This document shows positions 51,134 to 59,465 of a stretch of 64,000 nucleotides of DNA, in pieces. Numbering within the stretch: position 1 is the first letter of the stretch; every line of letters starts with the position of its first letter. The DNA comes from Chryseobacterium lactis (lineage in GTDB: Bacteria > Bacteroidota > Bacteroidia > Flavobacteriales > Weeksellaceae): assembly GCF_003815875.1 (NCBI RefSeq), contig NZ_CP033924.1, positions 3,782,001 to 3,846,000 on the forward strand, in the 5' to 3' direction. The position numbers were made by a program, and so were the translations under genes. The notes under the pieces were generated by a model, which saw only the letters and a list, made by a program, of their open reading frames with translations, had not been told where the DNA came from and searched no databases.

Positions 51134-53743
51134 TTAGAATTTCAAAGTCGCTGCAACAGACCAGGTTCTTCCAAAACCTAAGAATCCTGTATTTCCATCA
51201 GCTACGCCCTGATAAACTCTGCCAGCTTCCTGGTAGGTTCTTCCGGCATCCGGGCCACTGGCGATCTTGTCACCGGCGAAGATATTCGAGCTTAATTCAG
51301 AAATATAATATTTGTTGAATAAGTTGTATACGTTGGCTCTTAGGGTTAAAGATCTTTTCTGATCAATCGCAAATTTATAAGAAGCACCTACATCGAATAA
51401 GTTATAACTTGGCAATTTTACGATACCTCTTTCTCTATCTGCAGCTGTTAAGAAGTTGATAGGATTGAACTGAGCGTATAGCTTGTCATAATATTCCCAG
51501 TTGGCATCAATACTGAAAGCTTTGGTAATACTATAATCAATTCCAAGACTTGCTGTAGTTTGTGCAGCATCTCCAACCTTAAGGTCTTTGATGTTGATCA
51601 TTCCGGTTGCTCCCGATACCTCCTGATTGCTTTGAACATCAAGAATGTTGAAGTTTGCATTTCCTTTATACTTCCAGTTTCCTAAAGATAACATTCCTCT
51701 CAATCTCAGGTTGGCAAAAGGTCTTGCCTTTGCTTCCAATTCGATTCCCTGGTGTACTTGTCCAACATTCAGTGCGTTGTAGAAATAAGCATTTCCAAGG
51801 CTTAACTGAGAGAATTTTGCAACATCCGCAGCCGTAGCATTGAATGTTCTTGAAATAAACCTGTCATCCCACTGCGTTCTGTATGCATTGATGTTCACAT
51901 CGATATAACGGGATTTGAAACCATACCCTAATTCGATAGAGAAGATTCTTTCATTCTTCGCATCATTGTAGATGTTTTGGTTAGAAGGGAATAATGCATT
52001 GAATAGCGGCTGTCTTGAAATCACTCCCGTATTGAAAAATACGTTATGATGCTCATCAATATTATAGTTGGCACCTCCTTTTACAATATAACCCGTTTTA
52101 TGATACCATTTGGTTTCCTGATTTCCAGGAGTATACAACATATAATCTTTTCTCTTATAATATTGCTCAGAAACCGATCCCTGAACGGATGCACTTAATT
52201 TTTCAGTACTATATTCAATCATTCCGTAAACACCGGCCCATTTTACCAAACCTTCGTTATAGATTGATACTTTCTGAGCATTATTAAGCTTAGTAAGAGG
52301 TTCCGGCTTTACAGTACGGTCAATATAATATCCTTTTGGAGAATTTGCCGTATTGGGAACAAATAATGCATCTGATCCCAACATATCGGTAACGATGTCA
52401 TACAAAGCTCCTTTATAAGTTTTAAGATCGATACCTCCGTTAAAGGTCCAGTTATTTTTTTTGTAATTAAGATCAGCAATCACTCCGTACCAGTCATGAG
52501 CATTGATACTCTGTTTTCTTACGATACCATTGGTTCCGTTGAGAGTTGCTACATACTTTCCGTTGTAATCAGCAGGGGAGCCTGCAGGCGCGATAAAGGT
52601 TCCTTTCTGGAAATTATTCCCATTATAGTCCGTTACCATACCTCCCTGGTTATAACGGTAAATCATATCCCAGTTGATGGTGCCGTCTCCTCCCTGACCA
52701 TAATTCATGAAATTCATGGTTTGTCCGTTAGCATTTTTAATGGAACCGTTAAGTCCGGTACCACCACCACCACGTCCCCATGAACCGTACACTACCGTGG
52801 ATAATTTTAGATTATCATTGATCGTCCAGTCCCAGTTTAATGATGCAATTGGCTTATGGTAGAAGTTAGGTGCTAAATTGAATTGAGAACCATTCAGCAT
52901 TCCGGTTTGAGGATTGTATCTTCTTCCGTAGGTATCAAGTTGGCGTAGGGTTGCTACATTTGCTCCGGTTGCAGAAGATCTTCTTGTGTCGTGTACCTGT
53001 GGTGCTCCGGTTGCAATTAAATTGAACGCGTGTTTTTCATTAGGCTTAAATCCTGTAGAGAAAAACCATGAATATCCTTCTCCCTTAGTTCCGTTGATGT
53101 AACCGTCACCTTGCCAGCGGGAAAGCAATACGGTTGTTGCCCACTTGTTTTTTAACCCTGAAGAGTACATCGCAGATAGTCTGGAGTAGTTGTCGTTACC
53201 AACTTCTGCTTTTACCATTGCTTTTTGCTCAGAATCGGTAGCTTTGGTCGTAATATTGATAGTTCCACCCACAGACGGAACTACAAATTTAGATGCTCCC
53301 AAACCTCTCTGGATCTGAATAGAGCTTGCAATGTCTGCTAACCCCGTCCAGTTGGACCAGTAAACGGTACCTCCCTGCATGTCGTTAACCGGTTGCCCGT
53401 TGATGATAACAGCAATGTTAGCACCATCAAAACCTCTCATGTTGATTCTGCTGTCTCCGAATCCACCACCTACTTTGGTAACGTAAACGGATGGAGTAGA
53501 CTTCATAATTTCAGGAAATTCTCTGTTTCCTAATTTCTCCTGGATTTCAGCTGCCTTAATGGTGGAAACTGCTACAGGTGTCTTTCGTTCTTTGGCGGTT
53601 TGAGAAAGGTTTCTTCCCACTAACATCACCTCATCAATGGATTTAGATTTTTCTAACGAATCCTTCGTACTCTGCCCGTAATACAAGGCGGCCGTTGGTA
53701 ATACAAGCGCTATAAGAAGGCGCTTTTTCAAAATAATGCTCAT
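51134..53743 (-). CDS. TonB-dependent outer-membrane receptor
   Basis: An 869-residue gated beta-barrel with signal peptide (MSIILKKRLLIALVLPTAALYYGQ). A plug domain is at about residues 50-165 (TPSVYVTKVGGGFGDSRINMRGFDGANIAVIINGQPVNDMQGG; RGLGASKFVVPSVGGTINITT), and the barrel fills the rest, ending in a terminal Phe (WSVAATLKF). There is no carboxypeptidase-like N-terminal domain and no SusD partner, so polysaccharide uptake is unlikely; iron chelate, heme or another small ligand is the usual alternative, undecided here. It is a single-gene unit ended by a strong terminator. Confidence 0.9.
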   Translation of the reverse strand: MSIILKKRLLIALVLPTAALYYGQSTKDSLEKSKSIDEVMLVGRNLSQTAKERKTPVAVSTIKAAEIQEKLGNREFPEIMKSTPSVYVTKVGGGFGDSRINMRGFDGANIAVIINGQPVNDMQGGTVYWSNWTGLADIASSIQIQRGLGASKFVVPSVGGTINITTKATDSEQKAMVKAEVGNDNYSRLSAMYSSGLKNKWATTVLLSRWQGDGYINGTKGEGYSWFFSTGFKPNEKHAFNLIATGAPQVHDTRRSSATGANVATLRQLDTYGRRYNPQTGMLNGSQFNLAPNFYHKPIASLNWDWTINDNLKLSTVVYGSWGRGGGGTGLNGSIKNANGQTMNFMNYGQGGDGTINWDMIYRYNQGGMVTDYNGNNFQKGTFIAPAGSPADYNGKYVATLNGTNGIVRKQSINAHDWYGVIADLNYKKNNWTFNGGIDLKTYKGALYDIVTDMLGSDALFVPNTANSPKGYYIDRTVKPEPLTKLNNAQKVSIYNEGLVKWAGVYGMIEYSTEKLSASVQGSVSEQYYKRKDYMLYTPGNQETKWYHKTGYIVKGGANYNIDEHHNVFFNTGVISRQPLFNALFPSNQNIYNDAKNERIFSIELGYGFKSRYIDVNINAYRTQWDDRFISRTFNATAADVAKFSQLSLGNAYFYNALNVGQVHQGIELEAKARPFANLRLRGMLSLGNWKYKGNANFNILDVQSNQEVSGATGMINIKDLKVGDAAQTTASLGIDYSITKAFSIDANWEYYDKLYAQFNPINFLTAADRERGIVKLPSYNLFDVGASYKFAIDQKRSLTLRANVYNLFNKYYISELSSNIFAGDKIASGPDAGRTYQEAGRVYQGVADGNTGFLGFGRTWSVAATLKF

Positions 53744-54217
53744 GAAATAAACTAGCGTTTTTGAGTTTAAGGCTGCAAAGATGGATATTTATTTTTGAAT
53801 TGAGTATTAAATCTTGATTACGGGATTTGATGAAGGGTGAATTATAGACGTAATTATTCATTGTTTTAGTCGCCTCGAATGGTTCATAAACTTTCATTTA
53901 CAGTTTATTATGTAAAATGAATTGGCCTAAAAAGTTTATTTTAAAAAAATATAATCTTCAATAAAAAAATCCTGCAAATTGTAAGATTGCAGGATTTATA
54001 GAATTCTGGTGTATTTTACCATCCATTGGAGAATATGAACCCCAACAACTCCCTTAGTAGTATTGTCATTATTACTGTAAATCACCAAAGACTTTGTAAT
54101 GCTTGTTAAAGGTACCGAGCGAAGTGTGCTCACTACTTCATTGTAAAATATGGGGAAAGCCCCATGTTGGTGAATTAAAAGTTTTTTTTATATTAGCAAC
54201 CAAAATAATAACAATAA
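53744..54217. other. 474-bp intergenic region with an orphan hairpin and an open but start-less frame
   Basis: A minus-strand frame of about 60 codons (roughly 53996-54180) ends in VVGVHILQWMVKYTRIL and a stop at 53996-53998, directly before a strong minus-strand terminator (53961-53997). No good ATG start is present. Near 54120-54165 further small hairpins occur (GAAGTG...CACTACTTC; ATGGGG-AAAG-CCCCAT). Not assigned. Confidence 0.45.
53961..53997 (-). terminator. Orphan terminator
   Basis: A perfect 11-bp stem (AAATCCTGCAA and complement) with a 9-base loop and seven T on the minus strand. No annotated gene lies upstream on that strand within 1.5 kb, only the start-less frame. Confidence 0.75.
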
Positions 54218-55564
54218 ATGAGAAAAAAAATTATTCTAAAGCTATTTCTCTTAATAGCAATTACAACTTCAATGTACTCCTGTATCCATGATGATATATC
54301 TGCTAAAACTAATGAAAAGCAAAACCAAGAATACACCTCCAAAAGTCTTTGGAAAGAAGATGAAAAGTATATCAAAAATGTAAAAGCTATTTTTGATAAG
54401 TACGCCGACAAAAGTTACTTTACAACAAACTTTGGAACTGTATACTGGGATTACGGACTTACAATGGGAACTTTTGATGAAAGCTTCTTGGAAGCTCCTG
54501 TTATTAAGGATGGCAAGGTAAACTTTATTCTTGTGGCATATAGAGAGGGAGACAGAGTTTTTTTTAAGAGAAAGGAAGATAGAGATTCCAATCAATTTTT
54601 TAATATTCTGGTTTTTAAAGACAGAAAAGAATTAAAAGGAAAAGTTGTAGACAATGCTTCTCAAAACAGCAAAGGGCAATTATGTTATACTGTAGAAGTC
54701 ACATGGACATGGACTAATGATGATGGAAGTGCTGGAGAAAGCTTTTCCTACAATAATACAATATGCAAAAGTTCAGGTCCTTACTTACCTTGCCTAAGTG
54801 TAGAAGTAAATAATAATTGTGGTGGTTCTACTGCAGGAGGCCCTCCTGGAAGTGGTTCTGGAGGTAGTGGAGGTTATCCATATACTCCTGATTTTAAAGA
54901 ATTTACAGATAATTGCGCAAAAGTTAAGGCTTTAAGAAATAATGCAACGTTTAAAAGTAATGTTATAAATTTAGAAGGAAAAACAGGACTAAAAGGAGAA
55001 ACGGGCTATGTCCAAAGAGCTGACGGAAGTTACACTTATAAAGATACAGCAGGGCAAAGTGAAACCTCAAACACCTTATCTCTTCCAAGACCCGATTTGC
55101 CTGAGAATAAAAACATAATGGCTTATCTCCATACTCATGTTAATGATCATACGTATACAGACACTGATGGAACGGAAATAACAAGAACAGGAATAAAAAT
55201 GTTTTCTCCAGCGGATATAGCATATTTCATGGACATGCTTAGAAATGCTCAGGAAGCAGGAAGACCATTGTCTGATGTATATGCAGTAATGGTAACGAGT
55301 TCTGGCAATTATCAGATTCGGTTTACAGGAAACCAGTATCAGCTTAAAAATTTCACTTCTGATCAAATTAAAAATTTCACTAAAGATTTCCCTACATTTA
55401 TCGAAAAATATTCAGGTGATTTAGAAACTGGATTTTTGAATTTTATTAGTGAAAAAATGAATGTTAAAGCAACGAATCTTTACAAGATGGATTCCAATGG
55501 CACAAATTATGAAATAAAATTAACTCCTGAAAAAGCTAAAGTAACTACTGGATGCCCAGGTTAA
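54218..55564 (+). CDS. Lipoprotein with a JAMM/JAB-like C-terminal domain
   Basis: A 448-residue lipoprotein (signal to Cys22 in SMYSC). Residues about 30-185 form an N-terminal domain; a Gly/Ser-rich linker lies at about 203-226 (GGSTAGGPPGSGSGGSGG); the C-terminal part (about 235-448) contains IMAYLHTHVND and, 22 residues later, MFSPADIAYF. HxH followed by SxxD is the metal-site pattern of JAMM/JAB isopeptidase-like domains, though the spacing is longer than the usual 7-10. It starts an apparent operon with two DUF6705-like genes. Function not known; a zinc-dependent peptidase or toxin domain is a hypothesis. Confidence 0.62.
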   Translation: MRKKIILKLFLLIAITTSMYSCIHDDISAKTNEKQNQEYTSKSLWKEDEKYIKNVKAIFDKYADKSYFTTNFGTVYWDYGLTMGTFDESFLEAPVIKDGKVNFILVAYREGDRVFFKRKEDRDSNQFFNILVFKDRKELKGKVVDNASQNSKGQLCYTVEVTWTWTNDDGSAGESFSYNNTICKSSGPYLPCLSVEVNNNCGGSTAGGPPGSGSGGSGGYPYTPDFKEFTDNCAKVKALRNNATFKSNVINLEGKTGLKGETGYVQRADGSYTYKDTAGQSETSNTLSLPRPDLPENKNIMAYLHTHVNDHTYTDTDGTEITRTGIKMFSPADIAYFMDMLRNAQEAGRPLSDVYAVMVTSSGNYQIRFTGNQYQLKNFTSDQIKNFTKDFPTFIEKYSGDLETGFLNFISEKMNVKATNLYKMDSNGTNYEIKLTPEKAKVTTGCPG

Positions 55565-55583
55565 TAATTAAAAAATAAAAAAT

Positions 55584-56141
55584 ATGAAAAATATATTAAG
55601 TATTATTTGCTTTGCAATTTTCACGTCTTGTATAGGACAGACTGTTTCACTTGAAACAATGGCTCAGTGTCAGCCAGGAAACTGCCCTGTTGCAACTTAC
55701 GTAAAGGATGTCAATAATTTATTGAACAAATATGTAGGAACATGGAAAGGCTCACTTGAAGGTAAAAATTATGAGTTCAATTTTATTAAAAAAGAGAACT
55801 TTGGTTTTGAAGACAGTTTAAAAAAAGACAGGTTGATTGGAAGATTAAAGATTACTAATTCTAATGGAATAGTAGAATATGATAGCTTCAATAAGCAAGA
55901 TAATGAAACAGATTTTTTTGGACACAATTTTCAGCCAAATTTAAAAGCGTATATGGTGCGTTTTGCTGGAGGAAAGTTAGGGTGTATAGATTATGGATAC
56001 GTATATTTAATAATAAAACCAGAGACTCCGAATAATATGGGTGTGCTATTTTTACCTGACAATGATATTGCTACACAGGATTGCAGTAATTTTAAAACAA
56101 CCATCCCAACTGAAAAGCGCATAAATGTAGTGAAACAATAA
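55584..56141 (+). CDS. DUF6705-like lipoprotein 1
   Basis: A 185-residue lipoprotein (Cys16 in FAIFTSC) with the pattern VKDVNNLLNKYVGTWKGSLEGKNYEFNFIKKENFG, the block I associate with the DUF6705 family of Chryseobacterium-type genomes: a small beta-barrel-like domain whose hallmark is YxGxWK. It follows the JAMM-like lipoprotein by 19 bp, so it is in the same transcript. It is followed by a long hairpin with sequence kinship to that after the second copy. Function unknown. Confidence 0.68.
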   Translation: MKNILSIICFAIFTSCIGQTVSLETMAQCQPGNCPVATYVKDVNNLLNKYVGTWKGSLEGKNYEFNFIKKENFGFEDSLKKDRLIGRLKITNSNGIVEYDSFNKQDNETDFFGHNFQPNLKAYMVRFAGGKLGCIDYGYVYLIIKPETPNNMGVLFLPDNDIATQDCSNFKTTIPTEKRINVVKQ

Positions 56142-56179
56142 CTTCAAACTGAATTATAAGCTGTTTTTTAATAAAAGAT

Positions 56180-56232
56180 AAAATGATTGGTTCTACCGTA
56201 ATATCAAAATGGTAAAGCCAATCATTTTAGTT
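56180..56232 (+). terminator. Hairpin after DUF6705-like gene 1
   Basis: AAAATGATTGG (56180-56190) pairs with CCAATCATTTT (56218-56228) around a 27-base loop that itself can fold (TACC/GGTA). A close relative follows gene 2 at 56981. Confidence 0.65.
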
Positions 56233-56385
56233 TACTTGCATGTGAGCATCTTACATATATCAATAGTGATGATTCAATAAATAATTTTTGGAGTAAGAAA
56301 GTGATGGCACCGTTAAAATTATAAGTTTAAATGGTAATAACCAACCAATTTTAACAACTTTTCATAAAAATTACAATATTCGTAT

Positions 56386-56958
56386 ATGAAAATAATAAAT
56401 ATTAAAACAGTAATTCTTTTTAGTCTTTTTACAAGCTTTTTATCTTGTAAAGCACAGATATTACCCTTGAATACAGGCTTGAATGACACTCCTGCAAACG
56501 CATATAAAAAAGACTTAAGCAATGAATTGCCGTCATATGAAGGAGTTTACAAAGCGGCTTTTAATGGAAAAGAAATTATATTATATGTTACAAAGATTGA
56601 AAATGTATTACAAAAAAGTTCACGAAAAAATTACTATTCAGATGTTTTAGATATTCAATATATAGTTAAAAGCCCTTCGGGAACCATATTTCAAGATACA
56701 AAAAATAATAGTAATTCTCAAAATAAACTTTACAGTATTAAAACAAGACCTGATATAAATTCTATTATTTTCTTTTATAGTGGTACAAATTGCCGTGTAG
56801 GTTGGGGAGAAGTTGTTTTAAAGAAAATTAACTCTACACAAATCTCATGGGAATATCGACCTAATGATATTATTCTTGATAATAGTAAATGTCCTCCAAG
56901 TACAGATATTAATATTTACCTACCTGAAACAAAAGATTTGATTTTTACTAAACAGTAA
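56386..56958 (+). CDS. DUF6705-like lipoprotein 2
   Basis: A 190-residue lipoprotein (lipobox LSC, Cys25) with an equivalent core, KDLSNELPSYEGVYKAAFNGKEIILYVTKIEN, and the later strands DINSIIFFYSGTNCRVGWGEVVLKKI. Sequence identity with gene 1 is low by eye, but layout, length and downstream hairpin match, so the pair probably arose by duplication. Its own promoter is not evident. Function unknown. Confidence 0.65.
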   Translation: MKIINIKTVILFSLFTSFLSCKAQILPLNTGLNDTPANAYKKDLSNELPSYEGVYKAAFNGKEIILYVTKIENVLQKSSRKNYYSDVLDIQYIVKSPSGTIFQDTKNNSNSQNKLYSIKTRPDINSIIFFYSGTNCRVGWGEVVLKKINSTQISWEYRPNDIILDNSKCPPSTDINIYLPETKDLIFTKQ

Positions 56959-56980
56959 TCTCAACTAGGTATAAATATAA

Positions 56981-57019
56981 AATGATTGGTTCTATCGCAA
57001 ACAGGTAAAGCCAATCATT
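56981..57019 (+). terminator. Hairpin after DUF6705-like gene 2
   Basis: AATGATTGG (56981-56989) pairs with CCAATCATT (57011-57019), a 9-bp stem, with the same TCTA...GGTAAAG loop ends as at 56180. It lies just before the convergent gene at 57025. Confidence 0.6.
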
Positions 57020-57024
57020 ACAAC

Positions 57025-57792
57025 TTATGAATACCAAAGAGTAAAGTCTTTTATTGTCGCTGATCCTGGAGGGCCTACCCAGATTCTGGAAACATTTTCT
57101 GGCTGTTTCGAATCATAAAGTACAGTCGCCATATCTCCTGTCTTTGGTAGATCTTGACGTTTCCACTGTCCAGTTTTCTGAACCCAGCGATCCACACCAT
57201 TCATATCCGTGAATTTTACAGTAATTGTTCCTATAAGACCACTGGAGTTAGGTTCTATTTCCGGAATATCTGTAATGACTGCAGCGACTATTTTTCCTTC
57301 TTTTATCATACGGGTAAGAAGAACATACTTTGCAGATCGACGCATTCTCATTAATATACCAGTTAACAAGAGTAATCCGGCAATAATGCTTAAGATCGAT
57401 GGAATAAGCCATAATGATCCCATTGCTGGCAATGATAGCGCACCCCACCAGGCACCAATGGCAAGTCCCATGAAAAGAACAGCACCCGGGCCAATACCAG
57501 GAGATGAAAGCAGTTTTCCGGTAAATCTACGGCTAGATCCAAAATGTACAAAGAGACCAAAAATGATAAATGGTAACCCTGCAACCATCCCAAAAATTGC
57601 TAAGGGAGGTTCATTTGAATTTGCCATATCCTGTTCTAAAAAACCAAATATAGAGCGGGCTATCAATATACCGCCCAATAAGATCATAGCCTGACCAATC
57701 AAAATACCTAATAATGCAGTCTTACTTCCCTGCTGTCGAGCTATTTGTTGTTTTCGTCTTTCTATAGGATCTGTTGTATTAGTATCTTTCAT
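57025..57792 (-). CDS. Membrane protein with DUF3592-like soluble domain
   Basis: A 255-residue inner-membrane protein with about four hydrophobic segments (about 24-48, 64-84, 103-121, 129-149), Gly-rich and less AT-biased than its neighbours, then a soluble C-terminal domain (GKIVAAVITDIPEIEPNSSGLIGTITVKFTDMNGVDRWVQ) with the strand pattern of DUF3592-like proteins. The N-terminal 23 residues are polar. It is convergent with the DUF6705-like genes. Role unknown; composition hints at acquisition. Confidence 0.62.
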   Translation of the reverse strand: MKDTNTTDPIERRKQQIARQQGSKTALLGILIGQAMILLGGILIARSIFGFLEQDMANSNEPPLAIFGMVAGLPFIIFGLFVHFGSSRRFTGKLLSSPGIGPGAVLFMGLAIGAWWGALSLPAMGSLWLIPSILSIIAGLLLLTGILMRMRRSAKYVLLTRMIKEGKIVAAVITDIPEIEPNSSGLIGTITVKFTDMNGVDRWVQKTGQWKRQDLPKTGDMATVLYDSKQPENVSRIWVGPPGSATIKDFTLWYS

Positions 57793-58001
57793 CCAATAAA
57801 ATAAGTTTTCATAATTGCTTTACTAAGAACCTGTTCAAAGGTTCATCTTTTCAAATGTAGGATAATTTAATTTAAAGAACAAAGAGGAGGAATCAAATCT
57901 AATTGTAAATCTAAATCTACCTTACAAACACTGTTGTCATCTAGGTTTTTTCTGAATATGTCCTTTATTTATGTCCTTGTCAAATAAAATTCAACAAAAT
58001 A

Positions 58002-58032
58002 TTTGCACATATCATTTAATTACTTACTTTTG
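58002..58032 (+). promoter_or_regulatory. Promoter of the tRNA-Ala gene
   Basis: -33 TTTG at 58002-58005, -7 TACTTTTG at 58025-58032, spacing exactly 19 bases; the tRNA begins 16 bases after the -7 element. A full consensus example for this genome. Confidence 0.8.
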
Positions 58033-58047
58033 TACCGCTTCAAAAAA

Positions 58048-58121
58048 GGGGGATTGGCGCAGTTGGCTAGCGCGTTTGACTGGCAGTCAAAAGGTCACGG
58101 GTTCGAATCCCGTATTCTCCA
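58048..58121 (+). tRNA. tRNA-Ala, anticodon GGC
   Basis: A complete 74-base cloverleaf: acceptor GGGGGAT pairing with ATTCTCC, including the alanine-defining G3:U70 wobble pair, D-arm GCGC/GCGC, anticodon stem TTTGA/TCAAA with loop CTGGCAG (anticodon GGC), T-arm ACGGG-TTCGAAT-CCCGT, discriminator A. CCA is not encoded: after TCTCCA the sequence continues CTGAG. Confidence 0.96.
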
Positions 58122-58166
58122 CTGAGTGTAATTGAAGAAGTCTTCAAAATGCACTAAAATTACATT

Positions 58167-58202
58167 AATCCTGCGAAATTCAATTTTTGCAGGATTTTTT
58201 TG
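58167..58202 (+). terminator. Terminator after the tRNA
   Basis: AATCCTGC pairs with GCAGGATT around a 14-base loop, followed by seven T. Confidence 0.8.
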
Positions 58203-58359
58203 AACCAGGAAATACCAACGGACTATTCTTAATAATCCTCAATTCTGTAACCTTTCCGTTTGCTAAAATTATAATTATCGGATGGAGAATGTCCTGTCAG
58301 TTCAAATTTTCTCATGTTGATATACTGTTTGCTTGGTACTTTTGGCTAGTAAAGAATTA

Positions 58360-58367
58360 TATATTTG
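58360..58367 (+). promoter_or_regulatory. -7 element of the 58413 gene
   Basis: TATATTTG matches the consensus and lies 45 bases before the ATG 58413. An in-frame TTG at 58365 falls inside it and cannot be the start. Confidence 0.5.
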
Positions 58368-58412
58368 TCTGAAAATCTTTCATATCTTTTAAAAATCAAA
58401 TCATCTTTTAAA

Positions 58413-59204
58413 ATGGAAAATCATAAAAATAGGATTGCTTATTCTAAGGAGAATAATGATTGGTCTCTGCTGCTGTATTTAAAAAGACAACGTAGATATC
58501 TTAATAAAAAAGCGCTATTTCTTTGCACACTTTTGTTTGCGGGTTTTATGTATGGACAAAATGCAACTATTGGACAGTTTGCAATCTGGAAACCCAAAAA
58601 CGGAGAATCAGAAAATTTTGAAAAGGGATATAAACAACATCTCAATTGGCATAAAGTAAATAAAGACCAATGGGGTTGGTATGGTTGGTTTTTTATTTCA
58701 GGACCTAGATACGGACAATTTGTAGATGCTACCTTCGACCATATCTGGGCTGATTTCGATACAGCTGTAAAGCCTGCTGATGACATGGCAGACAATAAAC
58801 TTAATGTTTTCCCATTTGGTGATGTACAGACAATTTTTAAAGTAGAAAATGTTCCCAAAGCTAGCAGTATAGATACTTTTGCTTTGAAAACAAAACTAAT
58901 AAAATTGGTCACCTTAACAGTTGATAATGTTGAGCAATCTATAAGGGTAAGTGAAAAACTAAAAGACTATTATGTTTCCAGAAAAATCAAGTTTTACAAG
59001 ACTTATAAAGTAGTTGATGGAGGTTCTGTCAATCAAATTATTCTTATGCTAGGTTTTGATAGTTGGAATGATTATTCTTTAAGTGAAAACCTTCATGAAA
59101 AAATTACGGAATATCAACAGATGTTAAAAATAAAAACAATAAGTGCCGTGGAATCTGAAACAATGATCTACCGTCCCGATATGAGCTGGTTTCCTAATTC
59201 TTAA
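58413..59204 (+). CDS. Uncharacterised secreted protein
   Basis: A 263-residue protein; the chosen start (ATG 58413) leaves an unusual polar N-terminal stretch of about 30 residues before a hydrophobic signal (KKALFLCTLLFAGFMYGQ). An internal start near the signal is possible. The mature part is Trp/Gly-rich (HKVNKDQWGWYGWFFISGPRYGQFVDATFDHIWADFD) and then alpha/beta (VENVPKASSIDTFALKTKLIKLVTL). No family is recognised. It lies between the tRNA and the second GG-leader cassette. Confidence 0.65.
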   Translation: MENHKNRIAYSKENNDWSLLLYLKRQRRYLNKKALFLCTLLFAGFMYGQNATIGQFAIWKPKNGESENFEKGYKQHLNWHKVNKDQWGWYGWFFISGPRYGQFVDATFDHIWADFDTAVKPADDMADNKLNVFPFGDVQTIFKVENVPKASSIDTFALKTKLIKLVTLTVDNVEQSIRVSEKLKDYYVSRKIKFYKTYKVVDGGSVNQIILMLGFDSWNDYSLSENLHEKITEYQQMLKIKTISAVESETMIYRPDMSWFPNS

Positions 59205-59262
59205 ACCGGTAAATATTATAATTAATTTTTTTATGTTAAATCCTCAATTGTAGAGTATTTAT

Positions 59263-59270
59263 TATATTTA
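59263..59270 (+). promoter_or_regulatory. -7-like element of GG-leader cassette 2
   Basis: TATATTTA differs from the consensus only in its last base; the block TTATGTTAAATC at 59231-59242 is shared with cassette 1. The leader sequences before both ATGs are also nearly the same (TAATAAAT-AAAATTATAC). Confidence 0.5.
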
Positions 59271-59295
59271 TTGCTTAATAAATTAAAATTATACC

Positions 59296-59454
59296 ATGAA
59301 AAATTTCAAAAAAGTTTCAAGAGAAAGTTTAAAAGCAATTAAAGGAGGAATAGCCTTCTGTAAAGCTGGATACATGTACGTTTGTGAAGACATAAGTGCA
59401 TGTGATCCGGAAATAGGCGTACCATGCTCTTGCAGATGTATTCCAATCGTTTAA
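59296..59454 (+). CDS. Bacteriocin-like GG-leader peptide, copy 2 (52 residues)
   Basis: Start ATG 59296, stop TAA 59452-59454. The leader MKNFKKVSRESLKAIKGG has the same 18-residue length and double-glycine end as copy 1. The 34-residue core has six cysteines spaced C-X7-C-X5-C-X7-C-X-C-X-C, including CKAGYMYVC, so the pattern matches copy 1 except for one residue. The promoter block and leader mRNA are also conserved. It is followed by a MITE-like repeat. No export or maturation genes are near. A secreted antimicrobial or signalling role is inference. Confidence 0.8.
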   Translation: MKNFKKVSRESLKAIKGGIAFCKAGYMYVCEDISACDPEIGVPCSCRCIPIV

Positions 59455-59465
59455 GATAAAAACAG

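Noticed and set aside
54103..54291. Plus-strand frame of 62 codons
   Set aside because: It overlaps the structured spacer and the start of the JAMM-like lipoprotein gene; the small hairpins explain the open frame better.
58048..58121. tRNA-Ala as an active integration site
   Set aside because: No integrase gene and no second copy of the tRNA 3' end were found in the window.
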